Assembly (NCBI GenBank): GCA_947476875.1
Contig: CANJSG010000004.1
Span: 1-50,647 of the forward strand
Source of the DNA: Verrucomicrobiota bacterium
GTDB lineage: Bacteria; Verrucomicrobiota; Verrucomicrobiia; Limisphaerales; CANJSG01
Length of the DNA stretch: 50,647 bases
Direction: 5' to 3'
Positions 8,760 through 17,139 of the stretch are shown one piece after another; within the stretch, counting starts at the first letter, position 1; the number at the start of each line of letters is the position of its first letter. The position numbers were made by a program, and so were the translations under genes. The notes under the pieces were generated by a model, which did not search any database, had not been told where the DNA came from, and saw nothing but the letters and a program-made list of their open reading frames with translations.

Positions 8760-8981
8760 ATGCCTACTGAAAAAGCCATCCGCGTCCTCGCCGGTGCCAT
8801 GGTCCTCACCAGCCTCGTCCTCGCCCATTACGGTAGTCCGAAATGGCTCCTGCTGACGGCCTTTGTCGGACTAAACCTCATCCAATCCGCCTTCACCGGA
8901 TTCTGTCCGGCCGAGATCGTCCTCACGAAGCTTGGAATCACCCGGGGCGGTTGCTGCGCCCAGTCGAAGACCAGGGACTAA
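8760..8981 (+). CDS. DUF2892 (YgaP-like) small membrane protein
   Basis: A 73-residue protein with two membrane helices (AIRVLAGAMVLTSLVLAHY and WLLLTAFVGLNLIQSAFTGF). It ends in FCPAEIVLTKLGI followed by GGCC. This is the DUF2892 pattern, found alone or fused to rhodanese sulfurtransferases as in E. coli YgaP, and it is often adjacent to ArsR-type regulators and RND pumps. Here no rhodanese domain is attached. The conserved Cys in FTGFCP and the CC pair could take part in thiol or persulfide chemistry (inference). The ATG at 8760 lies just downstream of the operator-like palindrome, and the RND adaptor follows 16 bases after its stop, so the three genes are probably one operon. Confidence 0.85.
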   Translation: MPTEKAIRVLAGAMVLTSLVLAHYGSPKWLLLTAFVGLNLIQSAFTGFCPAEIVLTKLGITRGGCCAQSKTRD

Positions 8982-8997
8982 CGCCCGCCGCGCCGCC

Positions 8998-10047
8998 ATG
9001 AACTCCATCCGCTTCGCTCAAGTGTCATCCCGTCACGTTGCCTGGATCGCCATCCTCGTCTCGGCCTTCTTGACGGGGGCGGGATGCAAGCCGGCTTCAC
9101 CGGCGGCCACCGCGCCAGGATTGCCCCCAATGCTCGTCGAGCTGGCCGGCGTGGAGTCGCACGGCCTGACCGCGACCGAGGAGGTCGTCGGCACGGTGCG
9201 GGCGAAACTGCGCGCCGCGGTCGAAGCGAAGAGCGCGGGCCGCATCGAGGCGCTGCTGGTGGTGCCGGCGCAGTTGGTGAAACAGGGCCAGACCATCGCG
9301 TCGCTGGACGCCCGCGAGATCAAGGCGCGGTTGGATTCGGCCCAGGCCGTCCGCGACCAGGCCACCCGGGATCTGGAACGGATCAGCAAGCTGGTGAAGG
9401 ACGGCGCTTCGACCGCGTCCGAGTTGGACGCCGTGCAGGCCCGCCAGCGCGTGTCGGTCGCCGCCGTTTCCGAGGCGGAAACAATGCTGGGCCACGCCCG
9501 CATCGTGGCGCCGTTCGACGGGGTCATCACGCGCAAACTGGCCGATGTCGGCGATCTTGCGACACCTGGCCGGCCGCTGGTGGAAATCGAGGATCCTGCG
9601 CACTTGCGCTTCGAGGCGGATGTTCCCGAAGCGCTGCGGGACCGGCTGGAGCTCGGAGTGAAACTGCCCATCCGCATTTCCTCGCTGAAAGATTCGGTCG
9701 AAGGCGCCGTCAGCGAAATTGCGCCGGCGGCTGAAGCCGTGAGCCGCACCTATCTCGTGAAGCTCGATCTGCCGGTGATCGCAGGCTTGAGGGCCGGACA
9801 GTTCGGGCGTGTGTCCGTGCCGACGGGCGAGGCGGCCGTGCCCCATGTGCCGATGGGATCAGTCGTCCAGCGCGGCCAATTGGAATACGTCTACGTCGTC
9901 GACGCCGGGAAGGCGCATCTTCGTCTCATCCGCACCGGCAAACGATTTGGCGGCGATGTCGAAGTCGTTTCCGGCATCAACGCCGGCGAACACGTCGTGG
10001 CCGATCCGTCGAAGGTGCAGGACGGCCAACCCGTGGAGGCCAAATGA
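8998..10047 (+). CDS. RND efflux periplasmic adaptor (membrane fusion lipoprotein)
   Basis: A 349-residue HlyD/AcrA-type adaptor that links the inner-membrane RND pump to an outer-membrane channel. The lipobox LTGAGC (Cys30) ends a hydrophobic signal, so it should be lipid-anchored. Split lipoyl halves flank a short coiled-coil hairpin (ARLDSAQAVRDQATRDLERI to ELDAVQARQRVSVAAVSEAE). The lipoyl C-half is ARIVAPFDGVITRKLADVGD, followed by beta-barrel (LRFEADVPEALRDRLELG) and membrane-proximal domains. The ATG at 8998 is chosen because it begins the signal peptide. It lies between the DUF2892 gene and the RND permease; the 124-base gap to the pump holds a palindromic repeat. Confidence 0.93.
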   Translation: MNSIRFAQVSSRHVAWIAILVSAFLTGAGCKPASPAATAPGLPPMLVELAGVESHGLTATEEVVGTVRAKLRAAVEAKSAGRIEALLVVPAQLVKQGQTIASLDAREIKARLDSAQAVRDQATRDLERISKLVKDGASTASELDAVQARQRVSVAAVSEAETMLGHARIVAPFDGVITRKLADVGDLATPGRPLVEIEDPAHLRFEADVPEALRDRLELGVKLPIRISSLKDSVEGAVSEIAPAAEAVSRTYLVKLDLPVIAGLRAGQFGRVSVPTGEAAVPHVPMGSVVQRGQLEYVYVVDAGKAHLRLIRTGKRFGGDVEVVSGINAGEHVVADPSKVQDGQPVEAK

Positions 10048-10141
10048 GCAGCAGGTGGGAAAGTGGGAATGTGGGCGGGGGAGATGAGAGTCGCCGGCCG
10101 GCCTGCTCACTTTCCCGCCTGCCCACCCGCTCACTTGCCGC
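10048..10141. repeat. palindromic repeat between adaptor and RND pump genes, copy 1
   Basis: G-rich left half (GCAGGTGGGAAAGTGGGAAT and onward) faces a C-rich right half whose core, 10105-10131, matches 26 of 27 bases with 11810-11836 inside the RND gene. The two halves are imperfectly complementary, so the transcript can fold. It fills the intergenic gap upstream of the pump's ribosome site. Confidence 0.8.
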
Positions 10142-10157
10142 GTCTCGCGCTCCGCAG

Positions 10158-10163
10158 GGAGGC
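10158..10163 (+). promoter_or_regulatory. Shine-Dalgarno site for the RND permease
   Basis: GGGAGG eight bases before ATG 10172. One of the few clear ribosome sites in the window; it supports this start and lies just outside the preceding palindrome. Confidence 0.7.
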
Positions 10164-10171
10164 CCACGCCC

Positions 10172-13100
10172 ATGACACCCGAACTACAGCCGCACGGCCT
10201 CGCCGGCCGGATCGCGCACGCGTTCATCGATTCGAAGCTCACCCCGCTGGTCGTCATCGCGTCAGTGCTGCTGGGCGCCTTCGCCCTGTTCATGCTGCCG
10301 CGCGAGGAGGAGCCGCAGATCAAGGTGCCGATGATCGACGTGATGGTCGCGATGCCCGGCTTCTCCGCCCAGGAGGTCGAGGAACGCGCCACCCGGCCGA
10401 TGGAGAAGCTGCTCTGGGAACTGCCCGGCGTGGAATACCTCTACTCGCAGTCGCACGAGGGTGAGGCCCTGACCATCGTGCGCTTCAAGGTCGGATCCGA
10501 TCCCGACGTGAGTCTCGTCAAGGTCTCCGAGAAACTCCGGGCCAATTTCGACCGCGTGCCGCACGGCGTCGCCTTCCCGCTAATCAAGCCGAAGTCCATC
10601 GACGATGTTCCCATCTTGGCGCTCACGTTCCACAGCACGCGCTACGATCACCTGACGCTGCGCAGACTCGCCGCCCAGGTGGACGATGCCGTGAAACAGG
10701 TCCCCTTGGTGGCAGAGACAACCGTGATCGGAGGAGCCCGCCGTGAACTGCGCGTGCTGCTCGATCCCGCCCGGCTGGCTTCCCGCGGACTCAGTCCGGT
10801 CGGCCTCATTCCGATGCTGCAGCAGGCCAACCGCCAGTTTCGCAGCGGCGAACTCATCTCGCACAATCAATCGGTCATCATCGAGACCGGCGCGTTTCTC
10901 CAGACGGCGGAAGATGTGAAGAACGTGGTGGTCGGGGTGATCAACGGCCGGCCGATCTATCTACGTGAAGTGGCCGACATCGTGGACGGCGCGGAGGAGC
11001 CGTCGAACTACGTGTTCTTTGGCAAAGGCGCCGGTGCCACTACGTCCGCCGAACCCGCCGTCACCCTTGCCATCGCCAAACGTCCCGGAGCAAACGCCAT
11101 CGCCGTCGCCGCCGACGTGCTGCGGAAAGTCGACGGGCTCAAGGGCACGATCATTCCGGCGGATGTGACCGTCTCCGTCACGCGGAACTACGGGGAAACG
11201 GCGGCGGAGAAATCCAACGAACTCCTGCTCCACATGGGCCTCGCCGTGGTCAGCGTTTCCATCCTGATCTGGCTGACGCTCGGCTGGCGCGAATCCGGCA
11301 TCGTCGCCGTCGCCATCCCGGCGACGCTCGCGCTGACGCTCCTCGTCTTCTACCTCTACGGTTTCACGCTGAACCGCATCACGCTCTTTGCGCTGATCTT
11401 CAGCATCGGCATCTTGGTCGATGACGCGATCGTGGTCGTCGAGAACATCGTCCGGCACTTCCACCTGCCACGGAACAAGGGCCGCCCGTGGAACACGATT
11501 GCCGTCGAAGCCGTCAGTGAAGTCGGCAATCCTACCATCCTCGCCACCTTCGCCGTGATCGCGGCCGTGCTGCCGATGGCGTTCGTCGGCGGGCTGATGG
11601 GGCCCTACATGCGGCCGATTCCCATCGGCGCGAGCGCGGCCATGTTCTGGTCGCTGCTGATCGCCTTCATCGTCACGCCGTGGGCGAGCATCCGGATGCT
11701 GCGGTGGAGCAACGGCGAGCGGCGACTGGCCGCACTTCACGCAGGTGAGCCGGTGGGCGGGGGTGGAAGTGAGAAGGCGAACGCCGAGCCGGCGGGTTCG
11801 CGCCCACCCGCTCACTCTCCCGCCTGCCCACCCGCTGCTGGTTCACATCACAGGCCCGAAGACGCACTCACCCGCCTCTATCGTCGTGTGATGAACCCGT
11901 TGCTCCACCACACCGGCTGGCAGTGGACATTCCTCGGCGTCATCACCGCGCTGCTGCTGGGAGCGATGGCCACCGTCGCCTTTGGTTGGGTGAAGGTGAA
12001 GATGCTTCCCTTCGACAACAAATCGGAGTTCCAGGTCATCCTCACCATGCCCGAAGGCAGCTCGTTGGAACGCACCGCGCAGGCCGCTTCGGAAATTGCG
12101 GCCGCGATCCGCATGGAGCCAGAGGTCACCGACTACCAGATCTACGTGGGCGTGGCGTCACCGTTCAACTTCAACGGCCTCGTCCGCCATTACTTCATGC
12201 GGCGCGGCGCCAACGTGGCCGACCTCCAGGTCAACCTCGTCGGCAAACACGAACGCAAAGCCCAGAGCCACGACATCGCCAAACGGGTTCGTCCGGCTGT
12301 CGCCGCGATCGCCGACAAGTTCGGCGCGCGTGTGGCTGTGGCCGAAGTGCCTCCTGGCCCGCCAGTGTTGCAGACGTTGGTCGCCGAACTCTACGGCCCG
12401 ACCGACGAAGCCCGGATGAAGCTGGCGCAACAGGTGAAGGACATTTTCAAAAGCACGCCCGGCGTGGTGGACGTGGATTCGTATGTCGAAGCCGACCAAC
12501 CGAAGACCCGCTTCGTTATCGACAAGGAAAAGGCCGCGCTCCACGGCATCAGCGCCGAGACGATTTCGCAGACGTTGAAGATCGCGGTCGGCGGCGAGTC
12601 GGTCGACCTGCTGCACATTCCCCGCGAGAAGGAGGACGTGAACCTCGTGCTCCAGCTCCCGCGTTCCGCCCGGGCGCGCCCCGAAGAATTGCTCGCCCTG
12701 CGCGTCCGCAGCGGCGACGCCAACGCCTTGCCCGAGCCCGGCGCCAACCTCTCCGGCCCACCCCTCGTGCCGCTGCGTGAACTGGTGAAGCTCGAAAACG
12801 GCATCGCCGACAAGAGCCGTCACCGAAAGAACCTCATGCCCGTGACCTACGTCATCGGCGACGTGGCCGGCGTGATTGAAAGCCCCGTCTACGCGATCGC
12901 GGAGATGAACAAGAAGATCATGGCCTTGCCCGGTGCGCCCAAGATCTACCACGCCGCCATGCCCTTCTCCGACGCGCAGCCCGCGATGAAGTGGGACGGC
13001 GAATGGCACATCACCATCGAAGTCTTCCGCGATCTCGGCACGGCCTTTGGCGCCGTCATCGTGCTCATCTTCATTCTCATGGTGGGCTGGTTCCGTTCCT

Positions 13101-13528
13101 TCATCACGCCGCTCGTCGTGATGATCGCGATCCCGTTCTCGCTCGTCGGCATCCTGCCGGCGCACGGCCTGATGGGCGCCTTTTTCAGCGCGACCTCGAT
13201 GATCGGCTTCATGGCCGGCGGCGGTATCGTGGTCCGCAATTCCATCATCCTCGTGGACTTCATCGAACAACGGCTCCGCGAAGGGATGCCGCTGGCCGAA
13301 GCCGTGGTGGACGCCGGGGCGGTGCGCTTCCGGCCGATGGTCCTGACCGCCGCTGCTGTCATCGTGGGCGCGGCTGTCATCCTTGCCGACCCGATCTTTC
13401 AGGGGCTCGCCATCGCGTTGATGGCCGGTGAAGTGGCCTCGCTCTTCATCAGCCGCATGGCGGTGCCGGTGCTCTACTTCATGGCCAACTCGTCGAAGCA
13501 CGCCAAAGCATCCAAACCAGAAGCGTGA
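10172..13528 (+). CDS. RND-family efflux permease (AcrB/MexB-like)
   Basis: A 1118-residue inner-membrane proton-driven drug or metabolite exporter with the usual two-fold layout: membrane helix 1 near residues 28-46, a large periplasmic loop, helices 2-6 at about 350-510, helix 7 near 580, a second periplasmic loop and helices 8-12 at about 960-1105. Helix 4 contains [17 protein letters not shown], with the proton-relay Asp417 and Asp418. The second half has the [17 protein letters not shown] signature. Residues 524-558, in the cytoplasmic linker between helices 6 and 7, are encoded by a palindromic repeat (copy 2) and are Gly/Pro/Ala-rich. Gene order with the adaptor is typical; an outer-membrane channel gene is not present here. 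Substrate unknown. Confidence 0.95.
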   Translation: MTPELQPHGLAGRIAHAFIDSKLTPLVVIASVLLGAFALFMLPREEEPQIKVPMIDVMVAMPGFSAQEVEERATRPMEKLLWELPGVEYLYSQSHEGEALTIVRFKVGSDPDVSLVKVSEKLRANFDRVPHGVAFPLIKPKSIDDVPILALTFHSTRYDHLTLRRLAAQVDDAVKQVPLVAETTVIGGARRELRVLLDPARLASRGLSPVGLIPMLQQANRQFRSGELISHNQSVIIETGAFLQTAEDVKNVVVGVINGRPIYLREVADIVDGAEEPSNYVFFGKGAGATTSAEPAVTLAIAKRPGANAIAVAADVLRKVDGLKGTIIPADVTVSVTRNYGETAAEKSNELLLHMGLAVVSVSILIWLTLGWRESGIVAVAIPATLALTLLVFYLYGFTLNRITLFALIFSIGILVDDAIVVVENIVRHFHLPRNKGRPWNTIAVEAVSEVGNPTILATFAVIAAVLPMAFVGGLMGPYMRPIPIGASAAMFWSLLIAFIVTPWASIRMLRWSNGERRLAALHAGEPVGGGGSEKANAEPAGSRPPAHSPACPPAAGSHHRPEDALTRLYRRVMNPLLHHTGWQWTFLGVITALLLGAMATVAFGWVKVKMLPFDNKSEFQVILTMPEGSSLERTAQAASEIAAAIRMEPEVTDYQIYVGVASPFNFNGLVRHYFMRRGANVADLQVNLVGKHERKAQSHDIAKRVRPAVAAIADKFGARVAVAEVPPGPPVLQTLVAELYGPTDEARMKLAQQVKDIFKSTPGVVDVDSYVEADQPKTRFVIDKEKAALHGISAETISQTLKIAVGGESVDLLHIPREKEDVNLVLQLPRSARARPEELLALRVRSGDANALPEPGANLSGPPLVPLRELVKLENGIADKSRHRKNLMPVTYVIGDVAGVIESPVYAIAEMNKKIMALPGAPKIYHAAMPFSDAQPAMKWDGEWHITIEVFRDLGTAFGAVIVLIFILMVGWFRSFITPLVVMIAIPFSLVGILPAHGLMGAFFSATSMIGFMAGGGIVVRNSIILVDFIEQRLREGMPLAEAVVDAGAVRFRPMVLTAAAVIVGAAVILADPIFQGLAIALMAGEVASLFISRMAVPVLYFMANSSKHAKASKPEA
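11741..11843. repeat. palindromic repeat inside the RND permease gene, copy 2
   Basis: G-rich left half from GCAGGTGAGCCGGTGGGCGG and a C-rich right half ending near 11843. The segment 11810-11836 is 26/27 identical to 10105-10131. It is translated in frame with the pump as a low-complexity loop ([20 protein letters not shown] and onward to about residue 558) at the helix 6-7 linker. Confidence 0.82.
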
Positions 13529-13628
13529 TTCATTGGCTGGCCCCATTTCTTTGCTTCCAACTCGGTCCGCATCGTTGACTTGGCGAAGCGGTAGGGTCTC
13601 TTCTCAACAAACAAACTTCCCGCGAACC

Positions 13629-14855
13629 ATGCGCTCGAACCAAACGCTCTCTCGTCGCCACTTCCTTGTCCGGGGAGCCGTCCTTGCTGCTGGATTGCCG
13701 GCGCTTTCCTCGCTGGCCGAGGACACGGTCACGCTGCCTTTCGAGAACGGCGAGCGCCCGCTGGTGACGTATCCGCAGAAGCGCCCCTTGATCCGCCTGA
13801 CGTCGCGGCCGCCACAGCTGGAGACGCCGTTCAGCGTCTTCAACGAAGGCGTCCTGACGCCCAACGACGCGTTCTTCGTCCGCTATCATCTCGCGGGCTC
13901 ACCGCCGTCGATGGAGCAACTCGGCGCCGACAAGTTTCGCCTGAACATCAAGGGCGCGGTCACGACACCGCTGACTCTGTCGCTCGACGAGTTGAAGAAG
14001 GACTTCGAACAAGCGGAGGTCGTCGCGGTCAACCAGTGCTCCGGAAACAGCCGGGGCTTCTTCAAGCCGCGCGTGCAAGGCGGCCAATCGGCCAACGGCG
14101 CGATGGGCAACGCGAAGTGGAAGGGCGTCCGACTGAAGGATGTGCTGGCGAAAGCCGGTCTTGCGGCGACGGCCAAGCAGGCGGTCTTCAACGGAATGGA
14201 CAAGCCGTTGCTGCCGGGCACGCCGGACTTTGTGAAAGCCATCGATGTCGATCAGGCAATCGAACCCGACCTGCTCCTGGCCTACGAGATGAACGGCGAG
14301 CCCTTGCCTTGGCTGAATGGGTTTCCGCTCCGCCTCGTCGTGCCGGGCCACTACGGCACCTATTGGATCAAGCACCTGAACGAGATCCAGATCACCGCCG
14401 ACCAGTTCAAGGGCTTCTGGATGGACCCGGCCTACCGCATTCCCGACGACGCGTGCGCCGCCATCGAGCCGGGCACCAAGCCGAAGCACACCATCCCGAT
14501 CACCCGGTTCAACGTCCGGTCTTTCCTCACCAGCGTGGTGGACGGGGCGACCTTGAAGAGCGGGCGGCCGGTGACGCTGCGCGGCATCGCCTTCGACGGG
14601 GGCTATGGCATCACCGAAGTCGCCGTCTCCGACGACAACGGGCGCACGTGGCGCGGCGCCGACCTGGGCAAGGACCTCGGCAAATACTCCTTCCGCGAAT
14701 GGACGCTGCCCTTCACTCCGACGCGCGCGGGACAGCTCTCGCTGCGGGTCCGGGCAACCAATCGCCTCGGCCAATCCCAGCCGATGGAGCCGCTATGGAA
14801 TCCCTCCGGCTACATGCGCAACGTCGTCGAAACCACCACCGTCACCGTCGCCTGA
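13629..14855 (+). CDS. sorA: molybdopterin sulfite dehydrogenase catalytic subunit (SorA/sulfite oxidase family)
   Basis: A 408-residue periplasmic oxidoreductase. A twin-arginine signal (SRRHFLVRGAVLAAGLPALS) directs folded export. The molybdenum-binding domain has the invariant Cys ligand in NQCSGNSRG (Cys137), with WKGVRLKDVLAKAG and LVVPGHYGTYWIK typical of the family. The C-terminal Ig-like dimerisation domain includes ITEVAVSDDNGRTWRGADLG and the final GYMRN. The reaction would be oxidation of sulfite to sulfate, passing electrons to cytochrome c. A heme protein gene follows with 2 bases between stop and start, matching sorA-sorB pairs. Gene symbol is assigned by family and context; a related sulfane or nitrate-type member cannot be excluded. 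Confidence 0.85.
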   Translation: MRSNQTLSRRHFLVRGAVLAAGLPALSSLAEDTVTLPFENGERPLVTYPQKRPLIRLTSRPPQLETPFSVFNEGVLTPNDAFFVRYHLAGSPPSMEQLGADKFRLNIKGAVTTPLTLSLDELKKDFEQAEVVAVNQCSGNSRGFFKPRVQGGQSANGAMGNAKWKGVRLKDVLAKAGLAATAKQAVFNGMDKPLLPGTPDFVKAIDVDQAIEPDLLLAYEMNGEPLPWLNGFPLRLVVPGHYGTYWIKHLNEIQITADQFKGFWMDPAYRIPDDACAAIEPGTKPKHTIPITRFNVRSFLTSVVDGATLKSGRPVTLRGIAFDGGYGITEVAVSDDNGRTWRGADLGKDLGKYSFREWTLPFTPTRAGQLSLRVRATNRLGQSQPMEPLWNPSGYMRNVVETTTVTVA

Positions 14856-14857
14856 CC

Positions 14858-15181
14858 ATGAAGACCCGCCACTCGATTCTCACCCTTGTCGCCGGTCTCG
14901 CGGCCGGTGGGGCGATCTGGACCAACGCGGCCGACAAGGCGTCGGACTCGTGGAAACTGCCCGCCGAAGAGACCCGCCTGAAGCCGGGTGCCGGAGCCGA
15001 ACTGGTGAAAGCCAACTGCCTGCTCTGCCATTCCACCGACTACATCTCCACCCAGCCGGCACTGACGCGCGACCAGTGGAAGGCGACCGTCCTCAAGATG
15101 CAGCAGAAGTTCGGCGCACCGTTCAACGCCGAGAAGATGGATCCGGTCGTTGATTATCTGGTGAAGAGCTACGGCAAGTAG
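14858..15181 (+). CDS. sorB: monoheme cytochrome c, SorB-like electron acceptor
   Basis: A 107-residue exported cytochrome. Signal peptide MKTRHSILTLVAGLAAGGAI ends near Ala24. The single heme site is CLLCH (Cys54, Cys57, His58) in ELVKANCLLCHSTDYISTQP, and the distal Met is probably in VLKMQQKF or KMDPVVDYL. Size, heme number and immediate linkage to the sulfite dehydrogenase fit SorB, which carries electrons from the molybdenum centre to the respiratory chain. Confidence 0.85.
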   Translation: MKTRHSILTLVAGLAAGGAIWTNAADKASDSWKLPAEETRLKPGAGAELVKANCLLCHSTDYISTQPALTRDQWKATVLKMQQKFGAPFNAEKMDPVVDYLVKSYGK

Positions 15182-15333
15182 ACGGCCGGGAGGACGTGGG
15201 CACCACCCATTCCTTGCCGTCCCCCTCGGCAATTTCCGCTCAACAAGCCAAGCCGGTCCCTGGGCAATCGACGGGCAGCGCAGGCCCACCGGATCAGAAG
15301 GATGAGGCCGATTCATGAAAGCATCCTCATTGA

Positions 15334-15876
15334 CCCTCCCGGTCGCCGGAGTTTCTTCCCGTTGATGCGGATCTGCGCCGCACCCTCCGCGAAGGCCTGG
15401 CCGGCACAGTCATGTCGATCTTCGACCAGCTGGAGGAACGAGACGTCGGCTCGCTGGTCGAGTTCATCAAGACCCTCTCGCCGGGTTGGCAACAGCGGAC
15501 CAACTACGTCCCGGCGGTCGCCATTGCCGATCGGCCGACATGGTTCGATGAGCCCGGGGTATTCAGGGGCCAGGCCGAGAAAGGCCGGCAGGCCTTCAAC
15601 CAGAGGGGCATCGCCTGCCACGGCGAGGCCGTGAGCCCGAGGAGATTGTCCGTATCCTCCTCACAGGAATGGACGGCACGCCGATGATCTCCTTCACCAA
15701 CCTGACGACTGAAGACCAACGCTGGCAGCTCGCCGCGCTCATCCTGCAGTTGCGCGAGAAGGCTTCGACGTCTCGCCAATAGCCGGAGCGCCGATTTTCC
15801 GCTCGACGATCGCAATCGCGTCATGGTTCCGGCGGTCCACGGCCAGAGCATCGCCTTCTACCTGATGACCCATTGA
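15334..15876 (+). pseudogene. broken cytochrome c-type protein gene
   Basis: Fragments in different frames together resemble cytochrome c domains. Frame one (15334 onward) reads VDADLRRTLREGLAGTVM, then SLVEFIKTLSPGW and a heme-like RGIACHGEA in which the first Cys of CxxCH is Gly. A second frame (about 15645-15782) reads EPEEIVRILLTGMDGTPMIS and ends at TAG 15780. A third frame ends at TGA 15876 with a peptide I cannot place. The usual 50-60 residues after the heme site are missing, so a deletion and a frameshift are both present. The location directly after sorAB suggests a lost electron carrier. The stretch 15182-15333 shows nothing else. Confidence 0.7.
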
Positions 15877-15930
15877 CGGTGGCTGCGCCGACGTCGCATC
15901 TCCCACTTCACTTCCGCCGCCGCAGCCCAC

Positions 15931-16827
15931 ATGCTCCATCTCATGCCGTGGCAGAAAATAACCCTCGTGGGCGTCGGCCTGCTCGGCGGGTCGCTCGGAC
16001 TCGCCGTCAAGCAGCGCAAGCTCGCCGCCCGCGTCGAGGGCTACGTCCGTCGTCCTGAAGCCGTCGCCGAAGCCGTCCAGCTCGGCGTCGTCGACGCGGC
16101 CACGTGCGACCTCGCGGCGGCTGTCAGCGGAGCGGATCTCGTCATCTTCTGCACGCCCATCGCCCAGATGCGTGCGTTGGCGGAACGGGTGGTAAAAGCC
16201 CTCAGCCCCGGTGCGATCGTGACCGATGTCGGCTCGGTCAAGGGCACGGTGGTGACGGAACTTGAACCCATCTTCGCCGCGGCCGGCGCCACCTTCATCG
16301 GCAGTCACCCCATGGCCGGTGGCGAACGCATGGGAGCCGGCGCGGCCCGGGCGGACCTGTTCAACAACGCCGTCTGCGTCGTCACGCCCACGCCGCAAAC
16401 GCCGAAGACGGCCGTCGTCCGGATGGAGCATTTCTGGCAGGAACTCGGCAGCCGCGTGCTCCGGCTCACGCCTGATCTCCACGACGAATTCGTCTCCCGC
16501 TCCAGCCACCTGCCGCACGTCATCGCCGCTGAACTGGCCAACTACGTCCTGAGTCCGGCGCTCCCCAAGGACCAGGCGCTCTTGTGCGCCTCCGGCTTCC
16601 GCGACACCACACGGATCGCATCGGGGTCGCCGGAAATGTGGCGTGACATCTCCATGGCCAACCGACGCCACCTCGCGCGCGTGCTCGGCGTGTTCATCGA
16701 GGATCTGCAGGAGTTCCAGCACGCGCTGGCGCACGAGGACGTTCGCGCCATTGAAGAATTCTTTACCAAGGCCAAACAGCGCCGCGACGCCTGGTGCGGC
16801 CAAGGCGCGTCGTCATCGCCGGAATGA
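15931..16827 (+). CDS. tyrA: prephenate dehydrogenase family protein
   Basis: A 298-residue cytoplasmic enzyme of tyrosine biosynthesis, oxidising prephenate (or arogenate) with NAD(P). The N-terminal Rossmann fold shows GVGLLGGSLGLAVKQR, the middle GADLVIFCTPIAQM and TDVGSVKGTVV, and the active site SHPMAGGERMGAG. The helical C-terminal domain includes RSSHLPHVIAAELA and SGFRDTTRIASGSPEMWRDI. No ACT or chorismate mutase domain is fused. An in-frame ATG at 15943 (MPWQKITLVG) is an equally good start. aroA follows downstream on the same strand, a common shikimate pairing, but a 212-base palindrome separates them. Confidence 0.93.
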   Translation: MLHLMPWQKITLVGVGLLGGSLGLAVKQRKLAARVEGYVRRPEAVAEAVQLGVVDAATCDLAAAVSGADLVIFCTPIAQMRALAERVVKALSPGAIVTDVGSVKGTVVTELEPIFAAAGATFIGSHPMAGGERMGAGAARADLFNNAVCVVTPTPQTPKTAVVRMEHFWQELGSRVLRLTPDLHDEFVSRSSHLPHVIAAELANYVLSPALPKDQALLCASGFRDTTRIASGSPEMWRDISMANRRHLARVLGVFIEDLQEFQHALAHEDVRAIEEFFTKAKQRRDAWCGQGASSSPE

Positions 16828-16888
16828 GCGTGTCCAAAAGAAATCGGAGACCCGAATCCACTCTCAAGAATGAGCACGCCGGGCCTTT

Positions 16889-17100
16889 GGGTGGCGCAGG
16901 CCTCCGGCCTGCACTTTCCGGCGTCCTCGCCGGAAAGCGTGGAGCGGGATTGAGGCGGAGCGGATCTTCCAGCCAGCCGAGACGATGTTTGGTCCGCGAG
17001 GTGGACGCATCCGCTTTTTCTGAGGGGTGGTTCCAGACCGGATCCACAAACCGTTCCGGGCGCGACGCCCGGAACAGCGGGCCGGAGGCCCGCGCCACCC
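16889..17100. repeat. large nested palindromic element between tyrA and aroA
   Basis: Outer arms 16889-16912 (GGGTGGCGCAGGCCTCCGGC and on) and 17077-17100 are inverted copies with about 20 of 24 matches. Inside are two further hairpins: CTTTCCGGC/GCCGGAAAG around 16914-16937 and GTTCCGGGC/GCCCGGAAC at 17053-17075. No open reading frame or transposase is present, so it is a MITE- or REP-like unit of 212 bases. It accounts for most of the 312-base gap between the two genes. Confidence 0.85.
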
Positions 17101-17139
17101 TGCCGATGTGCGCCCGCCCATCATCTTTTTGAATCCGCC

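Noticed and set aside
8346-13528. Arsenic resistance operon
   Set aside because: Apart from the ArsR-type fold there is no arsenate reductase, ArsB/Acr3 or arsenic-binding Cys motif.
12158-13546. 462-residue minus-strand frame opposite the RND gene
   Set aside because: His/Asp/Glu-rich nonsense composition typical of the complement of membrane-helix codons.
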